From: Antarcticirhabdus aurantiaca
Lineage (GTDB): Bacteria; Pseudomonadota; Alphaproteobacteria; Rhizobiales; Rhizobiaceae
Assembly: GCF_009765365.1 (NCBI RefSeq)
Contig: NZ_VTOM01000010.1
Location: 1 to 64,000 of the forward strand
Length of the DNA stretch: 64,000 nt
Direction: 5' to 3'
The notes beneath the pieces are model-generated. The model saw only the letters and a list, made by a program, of their open reading frames with translations, ran no database searches and had not been told where the DNA came from. A program made the translations under genes and the position numbers. This document shows positions 43,155 to 51,430 of this stretch, piece after piece; positions within the stretch are counted from its first letter, which is position 1; every line of letters starts with the position of its first letter.

Positions 43155-43471
43155 TGGCCGCCATCAACCAGGGGGTCGCCCCCGCAAACACGAACGTCGC
43201 GACGATCTACACCGTCCCGGCAAATCGGCAGGCCGCGCTCGTCTGCAACATCACGGCGCTGCTTGCTTGCAAGGTCCGCATGGCGGTCGGAAGCGGCGCA
43301 TCGCCGGCTGCGACTGACTGGATCGAATATGACCTACCGCTGGGGGTCGGCGGCACGGTCGAGCGCACCGCCCTCGTCCTCAAAGCGGGCGACAAGGTGT
43401 TCGTGAGGACCGACACGGCGAACGCGATTGCCGCGCGTGTCTGGGGCGTCGAAGAGGCGGCTGGAAGCTGA
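43154..43471 (+). CDS. Small structural protein of the fibre region
   Basis: 105 residues, beta-rich ('ATIYTVPANRQAALVCNITA', 'DWIEYDLPLGVGGTVERTAL'). The pattern is that of small phage fibre or decoration proteins. It shares an 'ANTNVA' start motif with the next gene ('NANTNVAS'). Confidence 0.55.
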   Translation: MAAINQGVAPANTNVATIYTVPANRQAALVCNITALLACKVRMAVGSGASPAATDWIEYDLPLGVGGTVERTALVLKAGDKVFVRTDTANAIAARVWGVEEAAGS

Positions 43472-44454
43472 TGGGACGGAACGCAAACACGAATGTAGCC
43501 AGCGCCGGGCCCCGTCCCGAGCGCGCCACCGGGCCGGGCTCCAACGGCTACTGGCGCCGCGACATTTTCTTCCGCCCTGGCACCTACACTTGGAAAGCCG
43601 AGAAGGCTGGCAAGATCAAGGTGCAAGGTCTTGGCGCTGGCGCAGGCGGCAACATGATGCGCAGCGGAGCGAGCGCAGCTTTCGGCGAAAAGACGCTTAC
43701 GGTTGCTATCGGCGACACCCTGACGATCGTTGTCGGCGAAGGCGGCACGGGTAACAACAGTGCGACGGTCCGCTCGGCCAACGGCACGTCCACGTCGATC
43801 AGCGGCACTCCGGTTGGCGGCACCCCGCTTACGTTTGTCGGGGCAACAGGGGTGAGCGGAGACGGAACCCTTGCTGGCGCCCCCGGCACGGCGACGGGAC
43901 CTTGGGACAAGTCAAATCCTGGCGCAGTCGATACGGCCGGTCAGAAGGGCGGCCCTTCATCTGGTTCCCCTTTCGGTCCCGGCATCGTGTCGCAAGGCGA
44001 GGGTGGGGCGGGATGGGGTGGCCCCGCGACCGGCTTTGCGGGTGGTGGGTCTCACACGCCCGGCGTAGGCCAAGAGGCCGGCTCGGGGCTTCGCAGTCGT
44101 GCGGTTCGATCCCAAGGGGCTGTTGGTATCAACGATGGCTCCTTCGTCGGCGAATATGACTTCTGGGATCTTGCCGATGTTGATGGGCCAGGAGGCACTA
44201 GCGTCTTATACGCGAGCAGCCAATACTTCGGCTTCGCTCCTGGACCGGGCGGCGGCGGTCCTGGATCAGGCACAGCGACGGGAGTTACTCCCGGTCAAGC
44301 TATGAGCTTGCTTGGGGGAGGTCCCGGATCGGTGGGCAATGGATCTACAGGCGCCAAAGGCGGCTTCGGAGCCGGCGGGGGTAGCAGCAACGGAGGCACA
44401 GGCGGCAAGGGTGGCGACGCCATCGTGTTCATTTTCTGGGATGAGGCTGCGTGA
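43471..44454 (+). CDS. Glycine-rich tail fibre / receptor-binding protein
   Basis: 327 residues. After 'YWRRDIFFRPGTYTWKAEKA' most of the chain is Gly-rich ('GPGGGGPGSGTATG', 'GAGGGSSNGGTGGKGG'), a make-up known from phage adhesin tips with polyglycine helices. It ends 'DAIVFIFWDEAA'. Likely host-range determinant. Confidence 0.65.
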   Translation: MGRNANTNVASAGPRPERATGPGSNGYWRRDIFFRPGTYTWKAEKAGKIKVQGLGAGAGGNMMRSGASAAFGEKTLTVAIGDTLTIVVGEGGTGNNSATVRSANGTSTSISGTPVGGTPLTFVGATGVSGDGTLAGAPGTATGPWDKSNPGAVDTAGQKGGPSSGSPFGPGIVSQGEGGAGWGGPATGFAGGGSHTPGVGQEAGSGLRSRAVRSQGAVGINDGSFVGEYDFWDLADVDGPGGTSVLYASSQYFGFAPGPGGGGPGSGTATGVTPGQAMSLLGGGPGSVGNGSTGAKGGFGAGGGSSNGGTGGKGGDAIVFIFWDEAA

Positions 44455-44936
44455 TGAAGCTCTGGGCACGCATTGAGAACGACCGCGTCGCGGAGACCTT
44501 CGAGCATCCGACCGACCCGACGCCGCTCTTCGTCCCCGATTGGACGTGGATCGAGGCGCCGGAGGGCACCCGCCAGGGCGCGACCTATGACGGGTCGACC
44601 TTCGCGAACCCCGAGCCGGTCACGCCTGATGAGCCTCCGGCTCCCGAGCCGGCGCGCCGCCTCAACCTGACGCCTGCGGAGTTCCGGAACAGCTTCTCGG
44701 CCTTCGAGGAAGTCGCGATCGTCGACTTCGCCGCGGGCGCCGAGGCCGAGACGGACGCGCAGGCGAAGACGATCCGGCGTGTCGTCGGCGTGTTCTTCGA
44801 CCGGCTCAAGGACCCGCATTTGCAGACGGTCGACCTCGCCGATCCGCGCAACCTGGCGGGGCTCGACCTTCTCGTCGGCGCCGGCATCCTGACGGCGGAG
44901 CGGCGCGAGACCATCGCGAAGGGCCTGCCGGCGTGA
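44451..44936 (+). CDS. Tail fibre-associated protein
   Basis: 161 residues. The N-terminal half ('KLWARIENDRVAETFEHPTD') resembles small fibre-assembly or tail proteins, with an acidic Pro-rich linker; the C-terminal half is helical ('LTPAEFRNSFSAFEEVAIVD'). Possible fibre chaperone, by position. Confidence 0.5.
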   Translation: MMKLWARIENDRVAETFEHPTDPTPLFVPDWTWIEAPEGTRQGATYDGSTFANPEPVTPDEPPAPEPARRLNLTPAEFRNSFSAFEEVAIVDFAAGAEAETDAQAKTIRRVVGVFFDRLKDPHLQTVDLADPRNLAGLDLLVGAGILTAERRETIAKGLPA

Positions 44937-45211
44937 CAGCCGTCGACCACTGCACCGGCTGGTTCGAAGGCTGGTGGGCGGCGGCCTGCGCCGCGCACGA
45001 CACCGCCTATGGTGCACAATCCGGCCGAGCGGCCGCCGACGCGCAGCTCTTCCACGACGTCGCCGTGAGCCTGCCCGCCTGGGCGACCGCGCACCCGGCG
45101 CTGGCCGTTGCCGGCGCCGCCGCGTCGGTGACGGTGGCCGGCGTCATGTGGCTCGGCGTCCGCTTCTTCGGCGGCCCCTTCTACCGGCAGGGCGGGCGCG
45201 ACAAGCGCTGA
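44933..45211 (+). CDS. Membrane protein with phospholipase A2-like motif
   Basis: 92 residues from a GTG overlapping the upstream stop. 'ACAAHDTAYG' recalls the catalytic His-Asp motif of phospholipase A2 (CCxxHDxCY), and a hydrophobic segment ('ALAVAGAAASVTVAGVMWLG') follows. Whether it is enzymatic is unproven. It closes the fibre gene block before a terminator. Confidence 0.5.
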   Translation: MTAVDHCTGWFEGWWAAACAAHDTAYGAQSGRAAADAQLFHDVAVSLPAWATAHPALAVAGAAASVTVAGVMWLGVRFFGGPFYRQGGRDKR

Positions 45212-45246
45212 CCTGACCTTCCGACTTCAGCTCTGACCCAACCGCT

Positions 45247-45277
45247 AGGGCTCGGCATCTGCCGGGCCCTCTTCGTT
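45247..45277 (+). terminator. Terminator before the sheath gene
   Basis: AGGGCTCGGC (45247-45256) pairs with GCCGGGCCCT (45261-45270; one G-T pair) around ATCT, followed by CTTCGTTT. It separates the fibre block from the sheath and tube genes. Confidence 0.75.
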
Positions 45278-45323
45278 TCCACGCCCGGCCGCCGCGCGCG
45301 CCGGATCTCGAAAGGTCCCCTTC

Positions 45324-46748
45324 ATGGCCCTCCCGTTCCACCACGGCGCGCGCGTCAACCAGAGCGCCGAGGAGCTGACGCTCGTCCGCCTCTTCGACAC
45401 GAGCACCGTCGGCATGATCTGCACCGTGCCGGTTGCCGACGCCTCGAAGTACCAGCTGAACACCCTGATCCACGTGAAGAAGCCGGCCGACGCCGCCGGC
45501 CTGCCGGCGCACGTTCAGGACCACATCGATTCGATCTTCGACCAGGTCATCACGAGCATCCTGATCGTTCTCGTCAGCGAAGGCGCGACGCCGGCCGCGA
45601 CGATGGCGAACATCCTCGGCAACCAGGCGCAGAAGACCGGCATCCATGCCTTCATGAAGGCGACCGCCATGAACGGCATGCCGAAGCCCAAGCTCCTGCT
45701 CGCGCCCGGCCTCACCATGTCCTCGCCGGCCGACGGCGTCGCCTCCGTCGCGGTCACCACGGCCGGCCTCGGCTACACCGACGCCGTTACGGTCACGATC
45801 GTGCGGGCCGGCAGCGACACGACCGGCACCGGCGCCACCGCGCACGCGGTCCTCAACCAGGACGGCTCGATCAACGCCATCGTCGTCGACAATCCCGGCT
45901 TCGGCTACACCGCCAATCCGACCGTCACGATCGCCGGCAACGGCGCCGGCACGGGCGCCGCCGCCACGGCCGCGCGTGGCTCGGTGATGAGCCCGGTGAT
46001 CGCCGAAGGCATGGGCGTCGCTGAGAAGCTGAAGGCCATGTTCTACGCCGACGGGCCGGACGGCACCGACGCGCAGGCCGTCGCCGCCCGCGCACTTGTC
46101 GGCTCCAAGCGCGTCGCCTTCTGCGACCCGCGCGTCCTGAAGACGATTGAGGGCGTCAACGTCGCCAAGCCCGCCTCGGCGATCTTCGCCGGCCTCCAGG
46201 CCAAGCGCGACCGCGAGCAGGGCGTCCACTGGGCAGGTTCGAACATGGTCCCGAACGGCGTCGTCGGCCTCAACCGGCCGGTCAGCTATCCGGAGGACTC
46301 CAACTTCCTGAACGCCAACCGCATCAACACCTTCGTCAACCGCGGCGACGGGCTTCGGGCGTGGGGCGTGTGGACCTGCTCGACCGATCCGCTCTGGCAG
46401 TTCATCCCCGTGGTTCGCACCCACGACGCGGTCAACGAGGCGATCGAGTTCGCCTTCCTGGAGTTCGCCGACCGTCCGGCGACGCTTGCTAACCTCGACT
46501 TCATGGTGATGAGCGGCCGGCGCGCGCTCGCCGACTTCGAGGCCGCCGGCATGCTCCTGCCGGGATCGGAGTTCCGCCTCTCGGGCGAGAACTCGCCGAC
46601 GCAGGGCGTTCAGGGCGTCTTCCACTTCGCCATGAAGTACGAGGTGCCCGCGCCCATGGTCGACATCCGGATCGCAGCCTACCGGAACGTCGAGGTGGCC
46701 TACACCCTCCTGTTCGACTCGGTGACCGGCGAAGTCACCTACCGCTGA
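45324..46748 (+). CDS. Contractile tail sheath protein (P2 FI-like) with inserted beta domain
   Basis: 474 residues. 'HHGARVNQSAEELTLVRLF' and 'STVGMICTVPVADASKY' at the start and 'FHFAMKYEVPAPMVDIRIAA' at the end are P2-type sheath features. Residues about 140-215 carry a Gly/Thr-rich insert with two 'G(L/F)GYT' repeats ('TTAGLGYTDAVTVTI', 'DNPGFGYTANPTVTI'), absent from P2 FI, that would decorate the sheath surface. Confidence 0.88.
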   Translation: MALPFHHGARVNQSAEELTLVRLFDTSTVGMICTVPVADASKYQLNTLIHVKKPADAAGLPAHVQDHIDSIFDQVITSILIVLVSEGATPAATMANILGNQAQKTGIHAFMKATAMNGMPKPKLLLAPGLTMSSPADGVASVAVTTAGLGYTDAVTVTIVRAGSDTTGTGATAHAVLNQDGSINAIVVDNPGFGYTANPTVTIAGNGAGTGAAATAARGSVMSPVIAEGMGVAEKLKAMFYADGPDGTDAQAVAARALVGSKRVAFCDPRVLKTIEGVNVAKPASAIFAGLQAKRDREQGVHWAGSNMVPNGVVGLNRPVSYPEDSNFLNANRINTFVNRGDGLRAWGVWTCSTDPLWQFIPVVRTHDAVNEAIEFAFLEFADRPATLANLDFMVMSGRRALADFEAAGMLLPGSEFRLSGENSPTQGVQGVFHFAMKYEVPAPMVDIRIAAYRNVEVAYTLLFDSVTGEVTYR

Positions 46749-46749
46749 C

Positions 46750-46772
46750 GGGGCGGGCGCGAGCCGCGCCCC
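46750..46772 (+). terminator. Hairpin after the sheath gene
   Basis: GGGGCG pairs with CGCCCC around an inner GGC/GCC stem, followed by a pyrimidine-rich stretch (TCCGCTTCCCTTTCC). Probably a partial terminator or mRNA-stabilising end. Confidence 0.5.
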
Positions 46773-46844
46773 TCCGCTTCCCTTTCCGACATCGTCATCA
46801 CCTACGCCAGCGCGGCCCGCGCCGGCGCCTGAGGAGCCGCACCC

Positions 46845-47357
46845 ATGGCCGACAACCGCCCCGCTTACGTGCAGAAGGACTGCACCCTCTTCGTCGACAA
46901 GCAGGCCCGCATCGGCCAGTGCTCCGAGATCACCGTCCCCGTCCTGCAGGAGACGGTGGAGACCATGCGCAACGCCGGCATGATCAAGGGCCGCGAGATC
47001 ATGATGGGCTACGAGCCGACGACGGCGAGCTTCAAGGAGACCGCGCTCGACCCGAAGATGCTGAGGCTCTACGGCATCGGGCCCGGCTCCACGACGCCGA
47101 TCATCGCCTACAGCTACCTCGAGGACGAGGACGGCGTGGAGCACACCGTGCGCTGCGAGATGGAGTGCCGGATCAAGACGGTCGACATGGGTGCGTGGGC
47201 GCCCGGGCAGAAGGCCGAGACGCAGTACGACCTCGCCAACCATTCCGGCCGGCTCTTCATCGACGACGAGGAGATCTTCGCCTGGAGCGACCTCGAGGTC
47301 AGCGTCGGTGGTCAGGTGCGCCAGCCCGGCCGTCGCGCCGCGCTGCGCATCGGCTGA
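46845..47357 (+). CDS. Major tail tube protein (P2 FII-like)
   Basis: 170 residues with GGAG upstream. 'CSEITVPVLQETVETMRNAG', 'MGYEPTTASFKETALDPKML' and 'RCEMECRIKTVDMGAWAPGQ' match FII. It polymerises into the inner tube beneath the sheath. Confidence 0.93.
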   Translation: MADNRPAYVQKDCTLFVDKQARIGQCSEITVPVLQETVETMRNAGMIKGREIMMGYEPTTASFKETALDPKMLRLYGIGPGSTTPIIAYSYLEDEDGVEHTVRCEMECRIKTVDMGAWAPGQKAETQYDLANHSGRLFIDDEEIFAWSDLEVSVGGQVRQPGRRAALRIG

Positions 47358-47383
47358 TCCGCGGATAGGGCAGGGCGGCACCC

Positions 47384-48070
47384 ATGACGAAGAACCTTCT
47401 CGCGGTCGGCGCCGGGTCGGCCGCGACGACGATCGAGCTGCGCCGCGTCACGAAGGCGGACGAGGCGACGATCGGGAAGCTGTCGAACCACAACCGGCAA
47501 CTCGAGGCCTATCTCTGCTTCGGCACCGGGCTCAGCCTGTCGGAGCTCGGCGAGCTGCGGCTCGCCGATGTCGGCAACATCGTCGTCGCGCTCGCGAAGG
47601 TCGAGGGATGCGAGATCGACGAGCCGGTCGGCCTGCCGGTCGACGACGGCATCATCTGGATGACGGCCGATGCCGACGATCGGGCGCCGATCTACCGCGG
47701 GATCGAGCAGATCTACGCCGTGTTCGCGACCGACGCGCCGCGCGCCGACGTCGTCGCGCCGGCCGAACCCGAGCCGGAAGAGCCGGCCGAGCCCGAGCTG
47801 CCGGTCGAGTACTTGGCGACCGCGGCCGAGATCTCGGTGCCGCTGCAGTTCCCGTTCAAGCTGGGCGAGGAGGCTGTTTCGGTAATCCGCCTGCTGCCGC
47901 CGTCCTTCGGCGACGTCGAGGCGGTGTTGACTGGGCGCATGGCCGAGATCGAGATGATCGGCCGGATGGCCAGCGTCTCGGTCGCGGCCCTGCGCGCGCT
48001 GCGCTGGCCCGACGCCGAGAAGGTGACCGCCGTCGCGCGCATCCTGATGCCGGCCACGTCCACCCCTTAG
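47384..48070 (+). CDS. Tail assembly chaperone with two chaperone-like domains
   Basis: 228 residues. Domain 1 (about 15-75: 'TIELRRVTKADEATIGKLSN') and domain 2 (about 150-220: 'VIRLLPPSFGDVEAVLTGRM') look like two copies of the P2 gpE-type chaperone, joined by an acidic Pro/Glu linker. In P2 the second product arises by frameshift; here it appears as one fused frame between tube and tape measure. Confidence 0.68.
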   Translation: MTKNLLAVGAGSAATTIELRRVTKADEATIGKLSNHNRQLEAYLCFGTGLSLSELGELRLADVGNIVVALAKVEGCEIDEPVGLPVDDGIIWMTADADDRAPIYRGIEQIYAVFATDAPRADVVAPAEPEPEEPAEPELPVEYLATAAEISVPLQFPFKLGEEAVSVIRLLPPSFGDVEAVLTGRMAEIEMIGRMASVSVAALRALRWPDAEKVTAVARILMPATSTP

Positions 48071-48546
48071 TTCGCCCCGGCCGCCGGCGTCGCCTCTTCG
48101 TCCCGCCAGAACTTACACTCCGGCCGATCATCAATGCCTGGGCCGACGTAGACCTCGGCCTTGGAGAGCTTCAGCCGAACGCCTTCGCCGCCAAGGCCAG
48201 CCTGGTCGAAGGCCTGTTGCATGAAGTCTTTCGAGCTCTCGAAGTCCATGCCGGTCAGTCCGGCGAGGCTTGCAGCGCAGACATTTCGGTAGATCGAATA
48301 GGATGTCGCGTCGGCCAGTTGCGGGTGAAGCACCTGCCCGTACGTGTCGATCTGGATGTCGCCCACAGACGCCGAGCACTTGCTGTCGTCGGGGCACGCA
48401 CCGAATTCAGGCACGACGAACGTCGGCTCGATACCGATCTCGGCATCAATGACCGCAAGCGTCGCCTGCATATTCTCTTTCGGCCCTGCGACGCATGGAG
48501 CCGTGAGCAGCGCGAGGGCAACCAAGCCGCCAGCAATCCTGATCAT
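48067..48546 (-). CDS. Exported small protein encoded against the late operon
   Basis: 159 residues from 'MIRIAGGLVALALLTAPCVA', a clear signal peptide (possibly lipoprotein-like), with GGAGG upstream. The mature part has four cysteines ('CPDDSKCSAS', 'NVCAASLAG', 'ECKFW') and no known domain. It is on the minus strand between chaperone and tape measure, so it is likely a moron expressed in the lysogen. Confidence 0.68.
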   Translation of the reverse strand: MIRIAGGLVALALLTAPCVAGPKENMQATLAVIDAEIGIEPTFVVPEFGACPDDSKCSASVGDIQIDTYGQVLHPQLADATSYSIYRNVCAASLAGLTGMDFESSKDFMQQAFDQAGLGGEGVRLKLSKAEVYVGPGIDDRPECKFWRDEEATPAAGAN

Positions 48547-48616
48547 CGTCTTCGGTTCCTCCCCGTCGGCTTCGCAGATGGCGCAGCCGATCATCCAATG
48601 AGAAAAGGATCGCGTC

Positions 48617-50767
48617 TTGGCAAGGCTGACTTCCGAACTCGTCCTCAGCCTGACCGACAAGGTGTCCGGCCCCGCGCGCAAGGTGGGGAGGTCGCTGGAC
48701 GGGCTCGACAACGCCGTGCGCCGCAGCGGCAAGATGAGCGCCGCAACGTCCATGGCGATGGGGCGCGCTAATACGGCCCTGGCGGCCGGCATGGCGCAGG
48801 TCGCCGGCGTCCTCACGCCGGCAGCCATCGGCTACGGCGCGGTGCAGAGCATGCGGCGCTTCGCCGACGCCGAGCTTGCGGTCGAGCGCATCGGCATCAC
48901 GGCCGGGTCGACGTCGGAGGAGACGCGCTCGGCCTTCGGCATCATCCAGAAGGCGGCGCACGACTATGCCATGACACAGGACGAGGTGACCGAAGGCCTC
49001 GGCACGCTCGTCTCGACAGGCCGCGACATGAAGGACGCGCTCGCCTTCCTGCCGTCGGTAACGGCGACCGCGCAGGCGTCCGGCTCGGCGATCGTCGACA
49101 TCGCGAACACGGCGGACGCGGTCGGGCGCAACTTCAACATCGCCGGCCAGGACATGCAGAAGGCCTTCGACATCCTCGTCGCCGGCGGCAAGGCGGGCAT
49201 GTTCGAGTTGCGCGACATGTCGGCTTACCTGCCCTCGCTCGCGCCCGCCTATCAGGCCCTCGGCTATTCGGGCGAGGAGGGGCTGCAGCGGATGGTCGCG
49301 ACCCTTCAGGTCCTGCGCGCCGGCTCGGGCTCGGCCGAGCAGGCGGCGGCGGCCGCGATGAACGTCTTCTCGAAGATCAATTCCAATGAGACGGCGAGCA
49401 GCTTCAAGAAGTTCGGCGTGGATCTGCGCAAGGAGTTGGAGAGGGGCAAGCGCCAGGGCCGCGACCTCATCGAGGTCTTCGTAGACCTGACGCGCAAGAC
49501 GGTGAACGGCGACTTGGCGAAGCTGCCGCAGCTGTTCGGCGATCAGGAAATGCAGATCGGCATGCGAGCGCTCCTCAACAACACGGAGCTTTTCGCCGAG
49601 GTGATGGGCAAGCTCGGCCGGTCGGCCGGCGCCACGGGTCAGGACCTCGCCCGCGTCCTCGACACCACCGACAAGAAGATTGCGCAGCTCTCGTCCAGCT
49701 GGGACCGGTTCGTTCAGAGCCTTGGCGCTGCCGTGTCGATCGCGGCGGTACCCGCGATGGAGACCTTCTCGAATGCCATCAACTCGGAGATTGACTACTC
49801 GGCCGGCATGGCGCGTGAGGAGGAGGCCGGCGGCAGCTTTGCCGAGAGCTTCGCGGAGTACCGACGGCTCTACGAGGAGGTGAACGGTAAGGGCCTCTTC
49901 AATGGCAACGCGATCCGAACCGCCTACAAGCAGGCGATGGGTGCCTTCGGGCGCGGTGAGATCGCCTCGCCCTACGAGCTGATCGAAAAGGAGCTGCGCG
50001 CGCGCCGCGGCGAGGGCGGTATCTCGCGCGAGCACAAGTACGCGCTCTCCGGCCTTGATGCCGCGCCATCAATCGACGGCGCACGCTCGACCGGCCGCAT
50101 TCCCATCCCGGGCGAGCAGGGCGGCTTGACCGAGGCCGAGCAACGCGACCGATACAACCAGGCGCGGCGCCGAGCGGAGCGCTTGGCTCGCACTCCAACG
50201 GAGCGCGTCTTCGAGGATAGCGTGGACCGAGCGGAGGGCGTTCAGAGGCGGATCGCAGGCTCCATCGAAGGCCGGCCGACCGGCCCCGCCGCCGGACGCT
50301 TCGGCGGTGCCGATCCCGGCCGCTTCTCGGGCGCAATGCCCGACGTTGGCGGAACCGAGGCTCTGCGCGCATCGGTCGACCGTCTGACGGCCGTCATGCA
50401 GGCGGCCAACTCCGGTCGAGGCGGGCAGGTCGGCGACGGCCTCGGCCGCTCGACCGGCGCGCTCGCCACCCCGACCGCTCGCCCTGACGTCGCCGAGCCA
50501 GCGCGCCAGGAAGCGTCGATCGCCCGGCAGATCTTCGAGACCGCCGCGCAGGCGATGCAGGCGGTCATGAGCTTCACCGTCGCGCCAGGCGTCGACACAT
50601 CGGGGATCGACGCCGCCATGAGCAAGACCGATGCCTTGGCGGCGAAGCTGCGGGCCCTGCCGGCGCTCGCCGCCCAGGCGGCGCAGGCGACCGCCAACGC
50701 GAACAACGCCGCCGGCCGGCAGGCAGGGCGCGTCGTGCGCAGCCAGTTCTCCGACGGAGGCGTGTGA
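48617..50767 (+). CDS. Tail tape measure protein
   Basis: 716 residues from a TTG with AAAGGA upstream. 'LVLSLTDKVSGPARKVGRSL' at the start, 'ADAELAVERIGITAGSTSEE', and long helical stretches match P2/Mu-type tape measure proteins (gpT family). Its length sets tail length. Confidence 0.9.
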   Translation: MARLTSELVLSLTDKVSGPARKVGRSLDGLDNAVRRSGKMSAATSMAMGRANTALAAGMAQVAGVLTPAAIGYGAVQSMRRFADAELAVERIGITAGSTSEETRSAFGIIQKAAHDYAMTQDEVTEGLGTLVSTGRDMKDALAFLPSVTATAQASGSAIVDIANTADAVGRNFNIAGQDMQKAFDILVAGGKAGMFELRDMSAYLPSLAPAYQALGYSGEEGLQRMVATLQVLRAGSGSAEQAAAAAMNVFSKINSNETASSFKKFGVDLRKELERGKRQGRDLIEVFVDLTRKTVNGDLAKLPQLFGDQEMQIGMRALLNNTELFAEVMGKLGRSAGATGQDLARVLDTTDKKIAQLSSSWDRFVQSLGAAVSIAAVPAMETFSNAINSEIDYSAGMAREEEAGGSFAESFAEYRRLYEEVNGKGLFNGNAIRTAYKQAMGAFGRGEIASPYELIEKELRARRGEGGISREHKYALSGLDAAPSIDGARSTGRIPIPGEQGGLTEAEQRDRYNQARRRAERLARTPTERVFEDSVDRAEGVQRRIAGSIEGRPTGPAAGRFGGADPGRFSGAMPDVGGTEALRASVDRLTAVMQAANSGRGGQVGDGLGRSTGALATPTARPDVAEPARQEASIARQIFETAAQAMQAVMSFTVAPGVDTSGIDAAMSKTDALAAKLRALPALAAQAAQATANANNAAGRQAGRVVRSQFSDGGV

Positions 50768-50770
50768 TCC

Positions 50771-51214
50771 ATGGCCGGCCCTTCGACCCTCGCCCTCGGC
50801 GGCTTCGCTTTCGAGGCCTTCGGGTTCAGCTACGAGGAGCGCTCGCGGCGCCTCGACGCGCGCTGGGCTTCGGTCCCAGTCGCCGGCGCGGTCGACGCGC
50901 GCCAATGGACGGGTGGAACCGGACGCACCGAGACGATCCGGGGCGTCCTCTTCCCGGCCGAGTTCGGCGGTCTCGCCGCGCTCGACGGGATCGCGGCGCT
51001 CGCCAGCGCCGGCCAGCCCGTCCCCTTCGTGTCGATCGGCGACGGCAACAACGTCTTCGGCATGGTGATCATCGAAGAGATCGAGGAGGACATCGGCTTC
51101 GTCCTCGCCGACGGCACGCCGATGAAGAACGGCTACCGCATCGAGCTCGCGCACTTCCCCGGCCGCGACTTCACGCCGGCATCCGTCCTCACCGGCCTAG
51201 TGGGCCTGTTCTGA
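50771..51214 (+). CDS. Tail protein U-like
   Basis: 147 residues. 'LGGFAFEAFGFSYEERSRRL' and 'FVSIGDGNNVFGMVIIEEIE' are the P2 gpU pattern. It caps or completes the tail and is coupled to gpX by TGATG. Confidence 0.92.
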   Translation: MAGPSTLALGGFAFEAFGFSYEERSRRLDARWASVPVAGAVDARQWTGGTGRTETIRGVLFPAEFGGLAALDGIAALASAGQPVPFVSIGDGNNVFGMVIIEEIEEDIGFVLADGTPMKNGYRIELAHFPGRDFTPASVLTGLVGLF

Positions 51215-51426
51215 TGGCCGACACCTACACGATGCGCCAGGGGCAGACCGTCGATCAGGTCTGCCGCGAGATCTACGGCGACGAGAGCGGATTCGTCGAA
51301 GCTGTGCTCGCCGCCAATCCCGGGCTTGCCGCCAAGGGCTTCTTCCCCGGCCTCGGCACGGTCATTGTCGTTCCCGACCTCGCGCCCGCCGACGAGGTGC
51401 CGGCGCCCGTGACGCTCTGGGACTGA
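51214..51426 (+). CDS. Tail protein X-like (LysM)
   Basis: 70 residues with a LysM-like fold ('YTMRQGQTVDQVCREIYGDE'), typical of P2 gpX. It lies between U and D as in P2. Confidence 0.9.
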   Translation: MADTYTMRQGQTVDQVCREIYGDESGFVEAVLAANPGLAAKGFFPGLGTVIVVPDLAPADEVPAPVTLWD

Positions 51427-51430
51427 GACC

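Noticed and set aside
45144-47381. Long minus-strand frame opposite the sheath and tube genes
   Set aside because: Antisense shadow of recognised tail genes; low-complexity Arg/Gly/Val/Asp composition.
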